Part shown: in pieces, positions 42,624 to 51,345 of the stretch
How the letters are laid out: each line of letters begins with the position of its first letter
Position numbering within the stretch: position 1 is the stretch's first letter
DNA from: Pseudomonadales bacterium
GTDB lineage: Bacteria > Pseudomonadota > Gammaproteobacteria > Pseudomonadales > Azotimanducaceae
DNA: 64,000 bases
Direction: 5' to 3'
Assembly (NCBI GenBank): GCA_024234635.1
Contig: JACKNX010000014.1
Coordinates: 52,295 to 116,294 of the forward strand
Notes under the pieces: generated by a model
Told to the model about the DNA's origin: nothing
What the model saw: only the letters and a program-made list of their open reading frames with translations
Databases searched by the model: none
Translations under genes and position numbers: made by a program

Positions 42624-43844
42624 ATGACCCTCGCTTCCCATCTGCATCCCGGTGATCGCATTTTTGTTGCCGGCAGTTCGAACGAGCCCACCGGCCTGCT
42701 GTCGGCGCTGCGGGCGGATGTACTGCCGGAAAGGCTGCACTTCGTGCAATTCCCCATCGCCGGCTATAACGGCGAGGACTTCACCGCCTGGCATCCCACG
42801 TTTACGCATGGCACGTTTTTCATGACCCCTGCGCTCCGCAAAGCGGATCGGCACCGTCTGCAGTTTCTGCCCATGCAGATGCGGCATGTTTACGACTACC
42901 TGGCGCGGGATATCGATGTCGTGCTCACCCAGGCTGCGCGGGACCGCAACGGTGTGCTGCGGTTCGGTCCGAACGTCGACTTTCTGCAGGCGGCACTCGG
43001 CGGCGCGCGAGCGCTGCTGCTGGAGGTCAACGACGCCATTGTCGCGCCCGCGGGCGGGCTGGCGGTGGACGAGAGTCGAGTCACCGCCATGGTGTCCACT
43101 GACCGCCCCCCGTACTACGCGCCTGCCGCGGTCATCGATGACGTTTCGCGGGCGATCGGCGAACGCATTGCTTCCCTGGTGCAGGACGGCGACTGTCTGC
43201 AGACAGGTATCGGTGCCATTCCGGCGGCCATCCTGGATGCGCTCTCGTCGCACAACGACCTGGGCCTGCACGGGGGGCTCATCGACGACGGGGGCATGCG
43301 GCTCATTGCCCGCGGGGTCGTGACCGGCCGCTGCAAGGCCATCGATACGGGTCATCACGTGACAGGCATGGCGCTGGGATCGGCGGCGCTCTACGACTGG
43401 CTGGCGGATCAGCCCGACGTGATATTCCGCGGCGCGAATTACACGCACGAGGTCAGCATCATCCGTCAGCTCGACAATTTTGTGTCGGTGAACTCGGCGG
43501 TGGAGATCGACCTGTTCGGCCAGGTCAACGCCGAATTTGCCGGTGGCCGGCAGATCAGCGGTACGGGCGGTTCCATCGATTTCATGCGCGGCGCGCGAGC
43601 CAGTCGCGGTGGGCGCTCCATTGTCGCCATGCCGGCCACGGCGCGCGCTGGCGCGGTGTCGCGCATCGTCAACAGGGTGGAGCTGGTCACGGCGGCGCGC
43701 ACGGACGTGGACATCGTGGTCACGGAGTATGGCGTGGCCAGGTTGCGCGAAACGTCCTCCCGCGAGCGGGCAATGGCGCTCGTTGAACTGGCCGCGCCGG
43801 AATTTCGGGAAGCCCTGCGAGAACAGGCGCACGCAATTTCCTGA
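42624..43844 (+). CDS. acetyl-CoA hydrolase/4-hydroxybutyrate CoA-transferase family protein, catalytic Glu replaced
   Basis: A 406-residue protein of the acetyl-CoA hydrolase/transferase family (normally about 430). The N- and C-halves match: PGDRIFVAGSSNEPTGLL near 9-26, DCLQTGIGAIPAAILDAL near 190-207, GANYTHEVSIIRQLDNFVSV near 270-289, EIDLFGQVNAEFAGGRQISG near 294-313, GSIDFMRGARASRGGRSIVA near 316-335 and VDIVVTEYGVARL near 364-376. The motif LGIHxEM, whose Glu I take to be the catalytic residue that forms the CoA thioester, reads LGLHGGL at 213-219 with Gly218 in that place. So activity may be lost or shifted. Start has no strong ribosome binding site beyond GGGAGA before it. Confidence 0.85.
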   Translation: MTLASHLHPGDRIFVAGSSNEPTGLLSALRADVLPERLHFVQFPIAGYNGEDFTAWHPTFTHGTFFMTPALRKADRHRLQFLPMQMRHVYDYLARDIDVVLTQAARDRNGVLRFGPNVDFLQAALGGARALLLEVNDAIVAPAGGLAVDESRVTAMVSTDRPPYYAPAAVIDDVSRAIGERIASLVQDGDCLQTGIGAIPAAILDALSSHNDLGLHGGLIDDGGMRLIARGVVTGRCKAIDTGHHVTGMALGSAALYDWLADQPDVIFRGANYTHEVSIIRQLDNFVSVNSAVEIDLFGQVNAEFAGGRQISGTGGSIDFMRGARASRGGRSIVAMPATARAGAVSRIVNRVELVTAARTDVDIVVTEYGVARLRETSSRERAMALVELAAPEFREALREQAHAIS

Positions 43845-43956
43845 AGCGCGCGGAGCGGTTCACAAAACCGGCGGCACGCGCTGGGCAGCCCTCGTGGCTG
43901 CCATACAATCGCCGCTCATCACCGAATTGTGCGCGAGACAGGGAGTCTGCAACGCC

Positions 43957-44205
43957 ATGGATTATGTGGGCATCGACCCGGTTGTGGGTCTGGAATGTGC
44001 CAGCTGCAAGGACATCACCCGCCTGCCGTACAGCGATCTGCTGCGGCTGGTGGGCAGCGATGAACAGATTGAATGCCGGGCGTGTCAGCGCAGGATGCTG
44101 CACGACTGGACCACGATCAACGTGGTGCAGAACATCATCAAGAAACGCATGCGTCAGGCCAACGAGGCCAAGGAGCGCCGGCTGCGCCAGCAGGGCACCG
44201 GCTGA
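43957..44205 (+). CDS. small zinc-ribbon protein
   Basis: An 82-residue protein with two CxxC knuckles: Cys14/Cys17 (ECASC) and Cys40/Cys43 (ECRAC), the zinc-ribbon pattern of small nucleic-acid-associated or adaptor proteins. The C-terminal third (IIKKRMRQANEAKERRLRQQ) is a highly basic helix, so it may bind nucleic acid or a partner protein. A GGGAG ribosome binding site is 11 bases before the ATG. It is followed by a good terminator at 44238. Not a member of a family I can name. Confidence 0.72.
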   Translation: MDYVGIDPVVGLECASCKDITRLPYSDLLRLVGSDEQIECRACQRRMLHDWTTINVVQNIIKKRMRQANEAKERRLRQQGTG

Positions 44206-44237
44206 GCCGTCGGCCGGGTCCGCTGCGCCGCACCACC

Positions 44238-44277
44238 AACCGGGCGGGGTCACGCGACCTGCGCCCGGTTTGTCTTT
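44238..44277 (+). terminator. intrinsic terminator after the zinc-ribbon gene
   Basis: AACCGGGCG at 44238-44246 pairs with CGCCCGGTT at 44262-44270 (9 base pairs); within the loop GGTC and GACC pair again. TTTGTCTTTT follows the stem, the T-rich tail of an intrinsic terminator for the plus-strand zinc-ribbon gene. The convergent acyl-CoA dehydrogenase gene stops 38 bases later. Confidence 0.8.
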
Positions 44278-44307
44278 TCAGCGGTCGAGAAACCGCGGTC
44301 GTATCAG

Positions 44308-45483
44308 TCAGTCGGGCAGGCCCAGCACCCGCTTGGCAATGATGTTGCGCTGAATCTCGTTGGAGCCGGAGTAAATGGACGCCGCCCGGTTGCCGAGGAA
44401 GGTGCGTGTCCATTCCAGATCGTTTTCCGGCCCACCGGCGACGAGGAAACCCTCCGTACCCTTGAGCTGGCACATCAGTTCGGACTTTTCCTGTTGCAGT
44501 TCCGTTCCGTACATCTTGAAGATCGAGGTCGCGGCGCCGGGCGTGCTGCCGTCGGAGGCTTGCTGCACGGTGCGCATCTGTGTCAGGCGGAAGGCATGCT
44601 GGTTCACGTTGTGTCGAAGCACTCGCTCACGCCAGGCCGGATCCGCGATGCGACCATTTTCCACACCGACGCACTCGCGCGCGGCGTCCACCAGCGAACC
44701 GCTGGGCCCCATGGAGCGACCGCCCACCAGTGCCGTCATGCCGGAGCGCTCGTGCTGCAGCAGGCGCTTGCCCACGGTCCAGCCCTTGTTCAGGCCGCCG
44801 ACGAGGTCTTCCTTCTTCGCGATGGCGTTGTCGAAGAAGGTTTCACAGAACGGTGACACGCCGTTGATGAGGCGGATGGGGCGTACGCGCACGCCGGGCT
44901 GGTCCATGGGCAGCAGCACGAAGCTGATGCCATTGTGTTTGGGGACATCATGGTCGGTGCGCACGAGGCAGAACATCCAGTCCGCATACTGCGCGCCGGA
45001 GGTCCAGATCTTCTGGCCGTTGATCACGAAGTGGTCGCCTGCATCGTCCGCACGGGTGCGCAGGCTGGCCAGGTCCGATCCGGCGCCGGGTTCGCTGTAT
45101 CCCTGGCACCAGGCGAACTCACCACGGGCGATGCGCGGGAGATGGCGGGCCTTCTGGTCCGTCGTGCCGTATTCCAGAAGCGTGGGGCCGATCATGGTGA
45201 CCCCCATGCCGGCGAGTGCGGGGCGCGCGCCGATGCGCCGCATCTCCTCCGTAAGGACCACGAACTCCGGGGTGGACAGGCCACCGCCACCATACTCGGT
45301 GGGCCAGGTGGGCACCGTCCAGCCGCGTTCGGCCATGCGGGCGAGCCACAGTTTTACGTCCGGGTCCTCGATGCGTACCTTCGTGCTGCCGGTGGGAATC
45401 TGCCCGTCGCCCCGCGCTCCGGGTGGGCAGTTGGTGGCCAGCCAGTCGCGGACTTCGGTTCGGAATTCGGCCAGGTTGCTCAT
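44308..45483 (-). CDS. acyl-CoA dehydrogenase
   Basis: A 391-residue flavin (FAD) acyl-CoA dehydrogenase. ATG at 45483 is preferred because GGGAGGGG precedes it; an open frame upstream to 45546 lacks family text. The domain order is N-helical (DWLATNCPPGARGDG), middle beta (CQGYSEPGAGSDLASLRTRA near 119-138; GDHFVINGQKIWTSGAQYAD near 142-161) and C-helical (NRAASIYSGSNEIQRNIIAK near 363-382, the FAD- and tetramer-contact end). All are standard. Chain-length specificity is not evident, though the sequence resembles medium/long-chain or ACAD6-like dehydrogenases of degradative pathways. Divergent from the yedK gene. Confidence 0.93.
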   Translation of the reverse strand: MSNLAEFRTEVRDWLATNCPPGARGDGQIPTGSTKVRIEDPDVKLWLARMAERGWTVPTWPTEYGGGGLSTPEFVVLTEEMRRIGARPALAGMGVTMIGPTLLEYGTTDQKARHLPRIARGEFAWCQGYSEPGAGSDLASLRTRADDAGDHFVINGQKIWTSGAQYADWMFCLVRTDHDVPKHNGISFVLLPMDQPGVRVRPIRLINGVSPFCETFFDNAIAKKEDLVGGLNKGWTVGKRLLQHERSGMTALVGGRSMGPSGSLVDAARECVGVENGRIADPAWRERVLRHNVNQHAFRLTQMRTVQQASDGSTPGAATSIFKMYGTELQQEKSELMCQLKGTEGFLVAGGPENDLEWTRTFLGNRAASIYSGSNEIQRNIIAKRVLGLPD

Positions 45484-45617
45484 CGTGGGTCCCCTCCCGT
45501 ATGCAGACGCCAAAGGTCGGATTCTGCATCGAACGGGACGATGCAAACCACTACAATCGCCGGTCGCCTCTTCGCCGTGCGCTGGCGGAGGCGGACCGGT
45601 GCCATCCGCGAGGAATC

Positions 45618-46331
45618 ATGTGCGGGCGATTCAACATTACGGCTGACCCCCTGACGCGCCTGCTGATGGCGCTGGTGAACATGCCGTACACGGGGCTCGA
45701 CAACGCGAACGCTGCGCCTACCGAGATGATCCCGGTGCTGCGCATCACGCCAGCCGGCGAGGACGGAGAGGGTAAGCCCGAGCTGGTGCCCATGCGCTGG
45801 TGGCTCACGCCCTTCTGGTCCAAGGCGCCGTCCACCCGGTATTCGATGTTCAATGCCAAGGCCGAGACCGCTGAAAAAAGCCCGGCCTTTCGCGAGCCGT
45901 GGCGCAAGCGTCGCTGCGTGGTGCCTGTATCGGGTTTCTACGAGTGGTGCCGGTCCGCTTCCGTGAAGGTGCCATATCTCATCCGCGCCAGCCGGCACGG
46001 CGGCCTGTTGCTGGCGGGTCTGTGGGATCACTGGCGCAATCCGGAATCGGGCGACGAACTGCTCAGCTTTACGGTGCTCACGCAGGCCGCGCATCCGGAC
46101 ATTGCCTTCGTGCACTCACGTCAGCCCGTCATGCTGTCGATCGCCCAGGCGCGGCGCTGGCTGGCGCCGGAGGTGGAAACCGACGAGATGCGTGACCTGT
46201 TCTCGCCGCGGTTGCCCATGGCGCTGGACATCGTGCCGGTATCGAGCGAGGTCAACAACGCTCGTCACAAGTCCGCCGACGTAGCGCGACCGGTGGGCGA
46301 CATCATTCATGTACGAGGGCTGGAAGGGTGA
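45618..46331 (+). CDS. yedK: SOS response-associated peptidase family (YedK/HMCES)
   Basis: A 237-residue HMCES/YedK protein that covalently caps abasic sites in single-stranded DNA. Cys2 (MCGRFNIT) is the residue that forms the thiazolidine bond; the Glu in SGFYEW near 109 and the His in FVHSRQPVML near 173 are the other active-site positions (the family His region usually reads HxRMP, here HSRQP). Length is that of the family. It overlaps the next gene by 4 bases (GTGA). Start at 45618 is required since Cys must follow Met. Confidence 0.93.
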   Translation: MCGRFNITADPLTRLLMALVNMPYTGLDNANAAPTEMIPVLRITPAGEDGEGKPELVPMRWWLTPFWSKAPSTRYSMFNAKAETAEKSPAFREPWRKRRCVVPVSGFYEWCRSASVKVPYLIRASRHGGLLLAGLWDHWRNPESGDELLSFTVLTQAAHPDIAFVHSRQPVMLSIAQARRWLAPEVETDEMRDLFSPRLPMALDIVPVSSEVNNARHKSADVARPVGDIIHVRGLEG

Positions 46332-46789
46332 AACTGCTGGGTGCGGGAACATGGGAAGGCAGAGGCAGCGTGCTGTTCGAAGGTCGCAGCCTGGGACTGA
46401 CCACCACGAGCGACATGCAGGTGGAGGTGGAAGACGGCGCGCTGCTCCTCACCGGCCACGTTGACGTGGTTGGCCACGGGAGCGCGGAGTTATCGGCCCG
46501 GCTGGTGGAGAACGAGCACGGCACCTACACGCTGGACGTGTTTCACCGCGGCGCGCGGCTGGACGGCATGGGCAAGTTCGACAGCGAGCCGAATCTGGGC
46601 CTGCTATGGAACGAAGCGGGCACGATTCACGTTTCCGTGGCCCTGTTTGCCACGGGACGCGGGGTCGGCTGTCGGGGCTTTCTGCGTGAGCGCGGCGCCG
46701 GGCTCACCTGGGAGATTGCCTTCACCCGCCAGGGCGGCAAGGCAAGTGGCGGCAACGTGGTGTCCATGTTCCGCCGCAAGGGGCGCTGA
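46328..46789 (+). CDS. conserved small beta-rich protein, unknown function
   Basis: A 153-residue protein whose GTG start overlaps the yedK stop, so it is translationally coupled. The sequence is beta-rich and Gly-rich (GRSLGLTTTSDMQVEVEDG, GHVDVVGHGSAELSARL, HGTYTLDVFHRGARLDGMG) and could be a small lipocalin- or barrel-type fold; there is no signal peptide. I do not recognise a family. Coupling to yedK suggests, but does not show, a link to DNA damage response. Confidence 0.65.
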   Translation: MKLLGAGTWEGRGSVLFEGRSLGLTTTSDMQVEVEDGALLLTGHVDVVGHGSAELSARLVENEHGTYTLDVFHRGARLDGMGKFDSEPNLGLLWNEAGTIHVSVALFATGRGVGCRGFLRERGAGLTWEIAFTRQGGKASGGNVVSMFRRKGR

Positions 46790-46842
46790 CTGCCGAGCGT
46801 CAGCGCATCACGCCTGTGCCTCAGAGCGCGCCAGCGCAGACG

Positions 46843-48864
46843 TCACACGGGCGCTTCCCCGCTCTCCAGGTTGAGCCAGGCGAGCATTTCCGGTGACAGA
46901 CGCAGACGCTGGGCGTTGATGCAATCGTCCAGTTCCGCGAGCGTGCGTGGTCCGATCAGCGCAAACACCGGAAACGGCTGCGCCAGGACATAGGCCAGCG
47001 CCACATTGATGGCGCTGGTATCGAGGCGCGAGGCCAGCGTGATCGCGCGCCGTCGCCGTTCGAAGTTGTCATCAGCGAACCAGGTGCGTTTCAGCTCGTC
47101 CACGGTGGGTTCCACCCGTGTACCGCTGCTGGTACGGGCGCTGTGGTCGGTGAGCACGCTATCCACCCAGGGCGTGAAAAAGCCGCGCGCCTGACTCGAC
47201 CAGGGCATGAGAGCGACCTCGCCGTGCTGCAGGTAACGCCGGTAGTCCGCCTCCCACGCCGTTTCCGTGCCAGGCCAGATCTGGTTCACCATGCGGGCCA
47301 GTGAGAAGTTGTTCGATAGTGCGGTGAAGCCCTGTCTGCCACTTTTCCGGGCATAGTCATTCGCGGCCTGCAGGCGTGCCAGCGTCCAGTTGGAGCCGCC
47401 AAAGGAGCGGATGCGGCCTTTCGTCACTTCCTCGTTCAGTGCATCAACGAATTCGCTCACGGGAACGTCCACGTTGTCGCGATGCAGGAAATAGACGTCC
47501 ACGTAGTCGGTGCGCAGACGCTGCAGGGATTCATCCAGCTGACGATGGATGAATTCGGGGAAACAGTGCGGGGTGTGCGCGCCCTTGCCGATGATGACGA
47601 TGTCGTTGCGTACGCCACGTTGCTCGTGCCAGTAGCCGAGAAAGCGCTCCATCAAGCCATCGCCATACACATACGCCGTATCGAATGCGTTGCCGCCCTG
47701 CTCCAGGTAGTGATCCCACATCACGGCCGCATGGCTGGCGTTGGGTTGATTGTCACAACCCATCACGAGGCGGGACATGGACTGGCGAAGTCCCGGAGGC
47801 GATGCATGTGCGATTCTCCCCTGTCCCGGTCCAGGGCGGCGCAGGCCGCGCAGCGGTCCCCGATGCGTGGCAGGCGCCTCCTCCCGGTACGTCAGGCCAA
47901 CAGCCTGCCGCCATGCATCCAGCGTGCGCGCGTTGCCAAGCGAGTCGGCCCACGACATGGCGGGCGATTCCTGTTTCCCGGCTTCGATGGCGCGTGCCGC
48001 GGCCTGCACCTCATAAACGTAGAGCGGTTTGCCCGTGCCGCTGACGGTGTGATTCTCGCCGCCTGTGTTGAGCGTGAACGACCAGTGACCCACGTCGTCT
48101 GCTGGCAGCCACGGCCGCGGCAGGTGAATGTAGCCGTCAGTGCCTGAGATGCGTGCGGTGTTGTCGATGCCGAGCCGAATGCTGGTGTTCACCTGCGCGG
48201 AAACGCCGTCGTCAAACCCGAGCAAAGCGCTGGACCATTCATCCACACCGGTGCTGCCGAGATGGCCGTGCGCCTGTACGCTGACAGGCTCTGCCTGCAG
48301 GATCGCCCGCGCCAGGGAAACCGGGTAACACCCCACGTCCAGGATGCCTCCGCCGCCAAGGCTGTTGGCAAACAGGCGCGAGTGTTCGTCGAACGGCGTC
48401 TGGTAGCCGAAACTGGCGGCGATGTGCCGCACCTGGCCGATGGCGCCTGCGCGGATCAACTGCTGCACCATGCGCGTCTGCGGGTGACAGCGGTACATGA
48501 ACGCTTCCATCAGGAACCGCTGGTGAGTTGCAGCGGCATGCGTCATGGCCATCACCTGCGGCGCGTTCAGACCGAGCGGTTTTTCACACAGGACGTGCTT
48601 GCCCGCTTCCAGAGCCCGGATCGTCCACTGTGCATGCTGTGGGTGTGGCGTAGCCACGTAGACGATGTGTACGTCGGGATCCGCGAGCAAGGCGTCGTAG
48701 TCAGCGTACGCGCGCGTGTCGGGATACCTGGCGGCAAATTCCCGCGCCCTGTCGGCTGTACGGCTGGCGACGGCGACGAGTCGGTTCTCCGGAGTGCCGG
48801 ACAATGCGTCAGCAAGTGCGGTCGCGATGCGTCCGGTTGCGAGAATTCCCCACTGAAGTGTCAT
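46843..48864 (-). CDS. Gfo/Idh/MocA oxidoreductase fused to aldo/keto reductase
   Basis: A 673-residue two-enzyme fusion. Residues about 1-320 form a Gfo/Idh/MocA dehydrogenase: QWGILATGRIATALADAL (Rossmann, residues 4-21), CEKPLGLNAPQV with the EKP motif near 92-103 and SLGGGGILDVGCYPVSLARA near 168-187. After a short low-complexity linker (RPGPGQGRI) residues about 365-673 form an aldo/keto reductase: NAFDTAYVYGDGLMERFLG near 393-411 with Asp and Tyr, IIGKGAHT with the catalytic Lys near 425 and YVDVYFLHRDNVD with His near 456. Both active sites look complete. The two could act successively on a sugar or inositol substrate. ATG at 48864 starts the Gfo/Idh N-terminus; extension upstream adds no homologous text. 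Confidence 0.9.
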   Translation of the reverse strand: MTLQWGILATGRIATALADALSGTPENRLVAVASRTADRAREFAARYPDTRAYADYDALLADPDVHIVYVATPHPQHAQWTIRALEAGKHVLCEKPLGLNAPQVMAMTHAAATHQRFLMEAFMYRCHPQTRMVQQLIRAGAIGQVRHIAASFGYQTPFDEHSRLFANSLGGGGILDVGCYPVSLARAILQAEPVSVQAHGHLGSTGVDEWSSALLGFDDGVSAQVNTSIRLGIDNTARISGTDGYIHLPRPWLPADDVGHWSFTLNTGGENHTVSGTGKPLYVYEVQAAARAIEAGKQESPAMSWADSLGNARTLDAWRQAVGLTYREEAPATHRGPLRGLRRPGPGQGRIAHASPPGLRQSMSRLVMGCDNQPNASHAAVMWDHYLEQGGNAFDTAYVYGDGLMERFLGYWHEQRGVRNDIVIIGKGAHTPHCFPEFIHRQLDESLQRLRTDYVDVYFLHRDNVDVPVSEFVDALNEEVTKGRIRSFGGSNWTLARLQAANDYARKSGRQGFTALSNNFSLARMVNQIWPGTETAWEADYRRYLQHGEVALMPWSSQARGFFTPWVDSVLTDHSARTSSGTRVEPTVDELKRTWFADDNFERRRRAITLASRLDTSAINVALAYVLAQPFPVFALIGPRTLAELDDCINAQRLRLSPEMLAWLNLESGEAPV

Positions 48865-49034
48865 GGTGTTGTAAGACTCTTGTGATGTAAGTGTTGGCCG
48901 CTGCGATGCCAAACTGGTCGAGCCATGCGTTTTTCCATTGTTTCTGTTTCACGCTCCATTGTGCGTGCAGAAAACGGGCAGGCTTGGTAGGCATACTGCG
49001 TACTGCTGATTACCTGAAGTTCGAGGTGGCGGCA

Positions 49035-49412
49035 ATGGCAAGTCGAAAAATCCGGTCTCAATGTGTGCCGACCTCCGGCCGATCCGGGCTGATTCTATTC
49101 CTGCTTTTGATCTGTGGCAGCGTGCGGGCCGCGGATTACGGGCCCCTGCTGCCGCGGGAGGGAAGCAGCCAGAGCATCTATCTGACCCCCGTGCACGCGC
49201 TTTCGCAGTTCGATCTGCAGCCGGACTACGGGTTGGGAGTTTACCGCCACGCGCTCGGTTTCCGCTCCGAAGTCATCGGCTGGCAGCTGTCCGATCGCTG
49301 GTACTTCGGTCGCAAGCGCGGTGGTGGTTCGGACTATGGCTTCGTGTGGCAGAACGAGGAAAACCAGTTGCTGCTGACACGTGACGGCATCCGGCTTACG
49401 CGCCGGTTCTGA
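49035..49412 (+). CDS. small exported protein, unknown function
   Basis: A 125-residue protein with an N-terminal signal (RSGLILFLLLICGSVRAADY) and a mature chain of about 90 residues rich in Tyr, Trp and Gly (HALGFRSEVIGWQLSDRWYF, RKRGGGSDYGFVWQNEE). The periplasmic or outer-membrane location is inferred from the signal. I do not recognise a family. The start is preceded by GGTGGCGGCA without a clear ribosome binding site. Divergent from the Gfo/Idh-AKR gene. Confidence 0.65.
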   Translation: MASRKIRSQCVPTSGRSGLILFLLLICGSVRAADYGPLLPREGSSQSIYLTPVHALSQFDLQPDYGLGVYRHALGFRSEVIGWQLSDRWYFGRKRGGGSDYGFVWQNEENQLLLTRDGIRLTRRF

Positions 49413-49547
49413 GCGTTTGCCGGAATGTGAGACGGGTCACGAAACAGGGAGAATGTCGCCACGCGGATTGCCATGACGTTATGTGCGGCAAACCGCGGGC
49501 CATCTCGTTCATTACACTTCTCGCGGCTCAGATCGGACAGTACACGG

Positions 49548-50027
49548 ATGCACAAAAACGTCGCGCGCATTGCCGCAATCAATGTTCTGCTGGCATTTGC
49601 CTTTGGCTGGCTGCTTTTGCAGGAGACGCCGTTACGAACTTCGCTCGACACGGTGATCTTCGGTGTGGCGCTGGTGACCAATGGCTGGTTTCTCTTTCGC
49701 TCAATGCCATCGAAACATCGCAAGGCTTCCCGAGGCAGCACCCCATCCCGCGTTGCTTCGGATGCGGACCCGATCGAGCGGAGAACCCCGCAGGAGCCTC
49801 AGCTCACGGGTGATGTTGAACAGCCGTCACAGGACGGTAGCGACCTGCCACCATGGATCCGCGTCAATGGCAGCATCGTCATGAGTTGGAATGGCCACCA
49901 CCACGTGGCGCCGACGCACGGACGGGATCCATTTGAGGTGGCATCCAATCTTCACGCCCGTCTGCTGGCCGAGACACCGGGTATCGAGCGGCTCTCATTC
50001 GCCCGGGAGGACGAGAAGCTTCACTGA
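49548..50027 (+). CDS. membrane-anchored protein, unknown function
   Basis: A 159-residue protein with two N-terminal membrane segments (AAINVLLAFAFGWLLLQ and TVIFGVALVTNGWFLF, residues 8-52) and a soluble C-terminal part of about 105 residues that starts with a low-complexity, polar linker (RKASRGSTPSRVASDADPIE) and ends in a short globular stretch (PPWIRVNGSIVMSWNGHHHV, SNLHARLLAETPGIERLSF). His-rich GHHHVAPTHG could bind metal. No family is recognised. ATG at 49548 is taken since the frame above it lacks protein-like text. Confidence 0.62.
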   Translation: MHKNVARIAAINVLLAFAFGWLLLQETPLRTSLDTVIFGVALVTNGWFLFRSMPSKHRKASRGSTPSRVASDADPIERRTPQEPQLTGDVEQPSQDGSDLPPWIRVNGSIVMSWNGHHHVAPTHGRDPFEVASNLHARLLAETPGIERLSFAREDEKLH

Positions 50028-50040
50028 TCGTCTACCCTGG

Positions 50041-51342
50041 TCAGAACCAGTTGATCCAGCGCAGGTAGGCCTGCGAACCGCCGCCCAGGGTGGCTGTCTG
50101 TGGAATCGCCAGCAGTCGCGAGCCATCAAATTCGCTACCGCGCCGACCTGCTCTCCACGTGATTCCGGCTTCAATACTCTGGTGGTCGTCCGGATCGAAC
50201 CGCAAGGCTGTCTGCGCCAGGTGGCTGCCGTCCTCCAGGGACTGCAGCCAGAGCAGGCTCTGCGTGGTTCGCGCGGTCCACTCCAGCGTACCGCCAACGG
50301 CGACGTAGCGGCGCCCCAGAGTGAACAGCTCACCGCGTTGCAGGCGACTTGTCAGCGCAGGAGGCAGTTCGGCGTACGTGGCGGGCATGTCGGTGACACC
50401 AAAACCGTTGTAGTACAACTCGCCATAGACGTAGACGTTTCTGTCACCCAGCACGAGGCTGTAGTCCGTGTTGAGTATTGCCGTGAAGCGCGTACGACTT
50501 CCCGCAGCGTCCGCGTGGAGACGTGTGGCGAGCGCATCGAAGCGAAGCACCGCATCCGCCACCGGCAGGCTCATGCCAAGGCCGGCAACCAGGTTGCCAT
50601 CGTGTCGCCCTGCCAGCAGGTTCACCTCCGTGGCGCCGAACTGGTGCCGCCACTTGCCGCCGTAGCTTCCCGCGTCCGCATCCCGGTGATTGCCCGGGTT
50701 CCGGCGCAATACGGCCAGTAGCTGAACATCGCTGCCGTCGTCAAACAGCTTCTGCACCAGCACCATGTCCTGACCACTTTTGAAGTCGCGATCCGTCTCG
50801 GCAGGCGCGAACGGGCTGAACAGGTCCAGGGGATTGAAAACCAGGCCGCTTCCCCAGGAAACCGCATCGCGGCCCGCGCGCACTGACCAGCTATCGCCCG
50901 TGTAGCCAAACGCCAAGCGGTCGATGTGCGTGGTCACAACGTGTTCGCTGCCCCGGGAAACGTTGGCGGTAAGGTCCAGTATGTTCGGCATGTCATTGGC
51001 ATTGCCCGCCCGGCTGGCGAGGCCCGGAAGTGTCAGGGTGACGCCATCGCCCCAGGTGGAGCGGACATCCACGGCCAGCATGGCTTGCAGACTTCCCCAC
51101 TGCCGTGTGCGTTGCGCGCGCACGTTTGCGTCCAGTTGCTGCTGGACGGGGCCGCCGTCCAGTGCGCGGGCGTCGTGCTCGTGCAACCAGTTCAGACGAC
51201 CCACAATGGTTGCGCGGGTGAGATTGCCGTCGCCTGCCTGCGCGAAAGCACCGGTGCCAGCCGTTGAGAGGGCGAAACACAAGACTGCCGCCCGCGTGAC
51301 GGTGCTGCTAAGTGCAGACGATTCAGCGTCGCGGAATCGCAT
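50041..51342 (-). CDS. outer-membrane beta-barrel protein, last gene of the Lol-like operon
   Basis: A 433-residue protein with signal peptide (AAVLCFALSTAGTGAFAQA) and many amphipathic strands with alternating aromatic and polar residues, ending in Phe (YLRWINWF), the usual outer-membrane barrel end. Visible text includes TTHIDRLAFGYTGDSWSVRA near 135-154, SWGSGLVFNPLDLFSPFAPA near 161-180 and YVYGELYYNGFGVTDMPA near 300-317. It starts 3 bases after the ATPase stop, so it is the last gene of the operon with three permeases and the LolA-like protein. It could receive the exported lipid or lipoprotein, or be the substrate. Family not identified. Confidence 0.8.
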   Translation of the reverse strand: MRFRDAESSALSSTVTRAAVLCFALSTAGTGAFAQAGDGNLTRATIVGRLNWLHEHDARALDGGPVQQQLDANVRAQRTRQWGSLQAMLAVDVRSTWGDGVTLTLPGLASRAGNANDMPNILDLTANVSRGSEHVVTTHIDRLAFGYTGDSWSVRAGRDAVSWGSGLVFNPLDLFSPFAPAETDRDFKSGQDMVLVQKLFDDGSDVQLLAVLRRNPGNHRDADAGSYGGKWRHQFGATEVNLLAGRHDGNLVAGLGMSLPVADAVLRFDALATRLHADAAGSRTRFTAILNTDYSLVLGDRNVYVYGELYYNGFGVTDMPATYAELPPALTSRLQRGELFTLGRRYVAVGGTLEWTARTTQSLLWLQSLEDGSHLAQTALRFDPDDHQSIEAGITWRAGRRGSEFDGSRLLAIPQTATLGGGSQAYLRWINWF

Positions 51343-51345
51343 GTC

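Noticed and set aside
42201..43832. 543-codon open frame on the minus strand across the CoA-transferase gene
   Set aside because: The plus strand carries the conserved CoA-transferase blocks; the minus frame is low-complexity Arg/Gly/His text.
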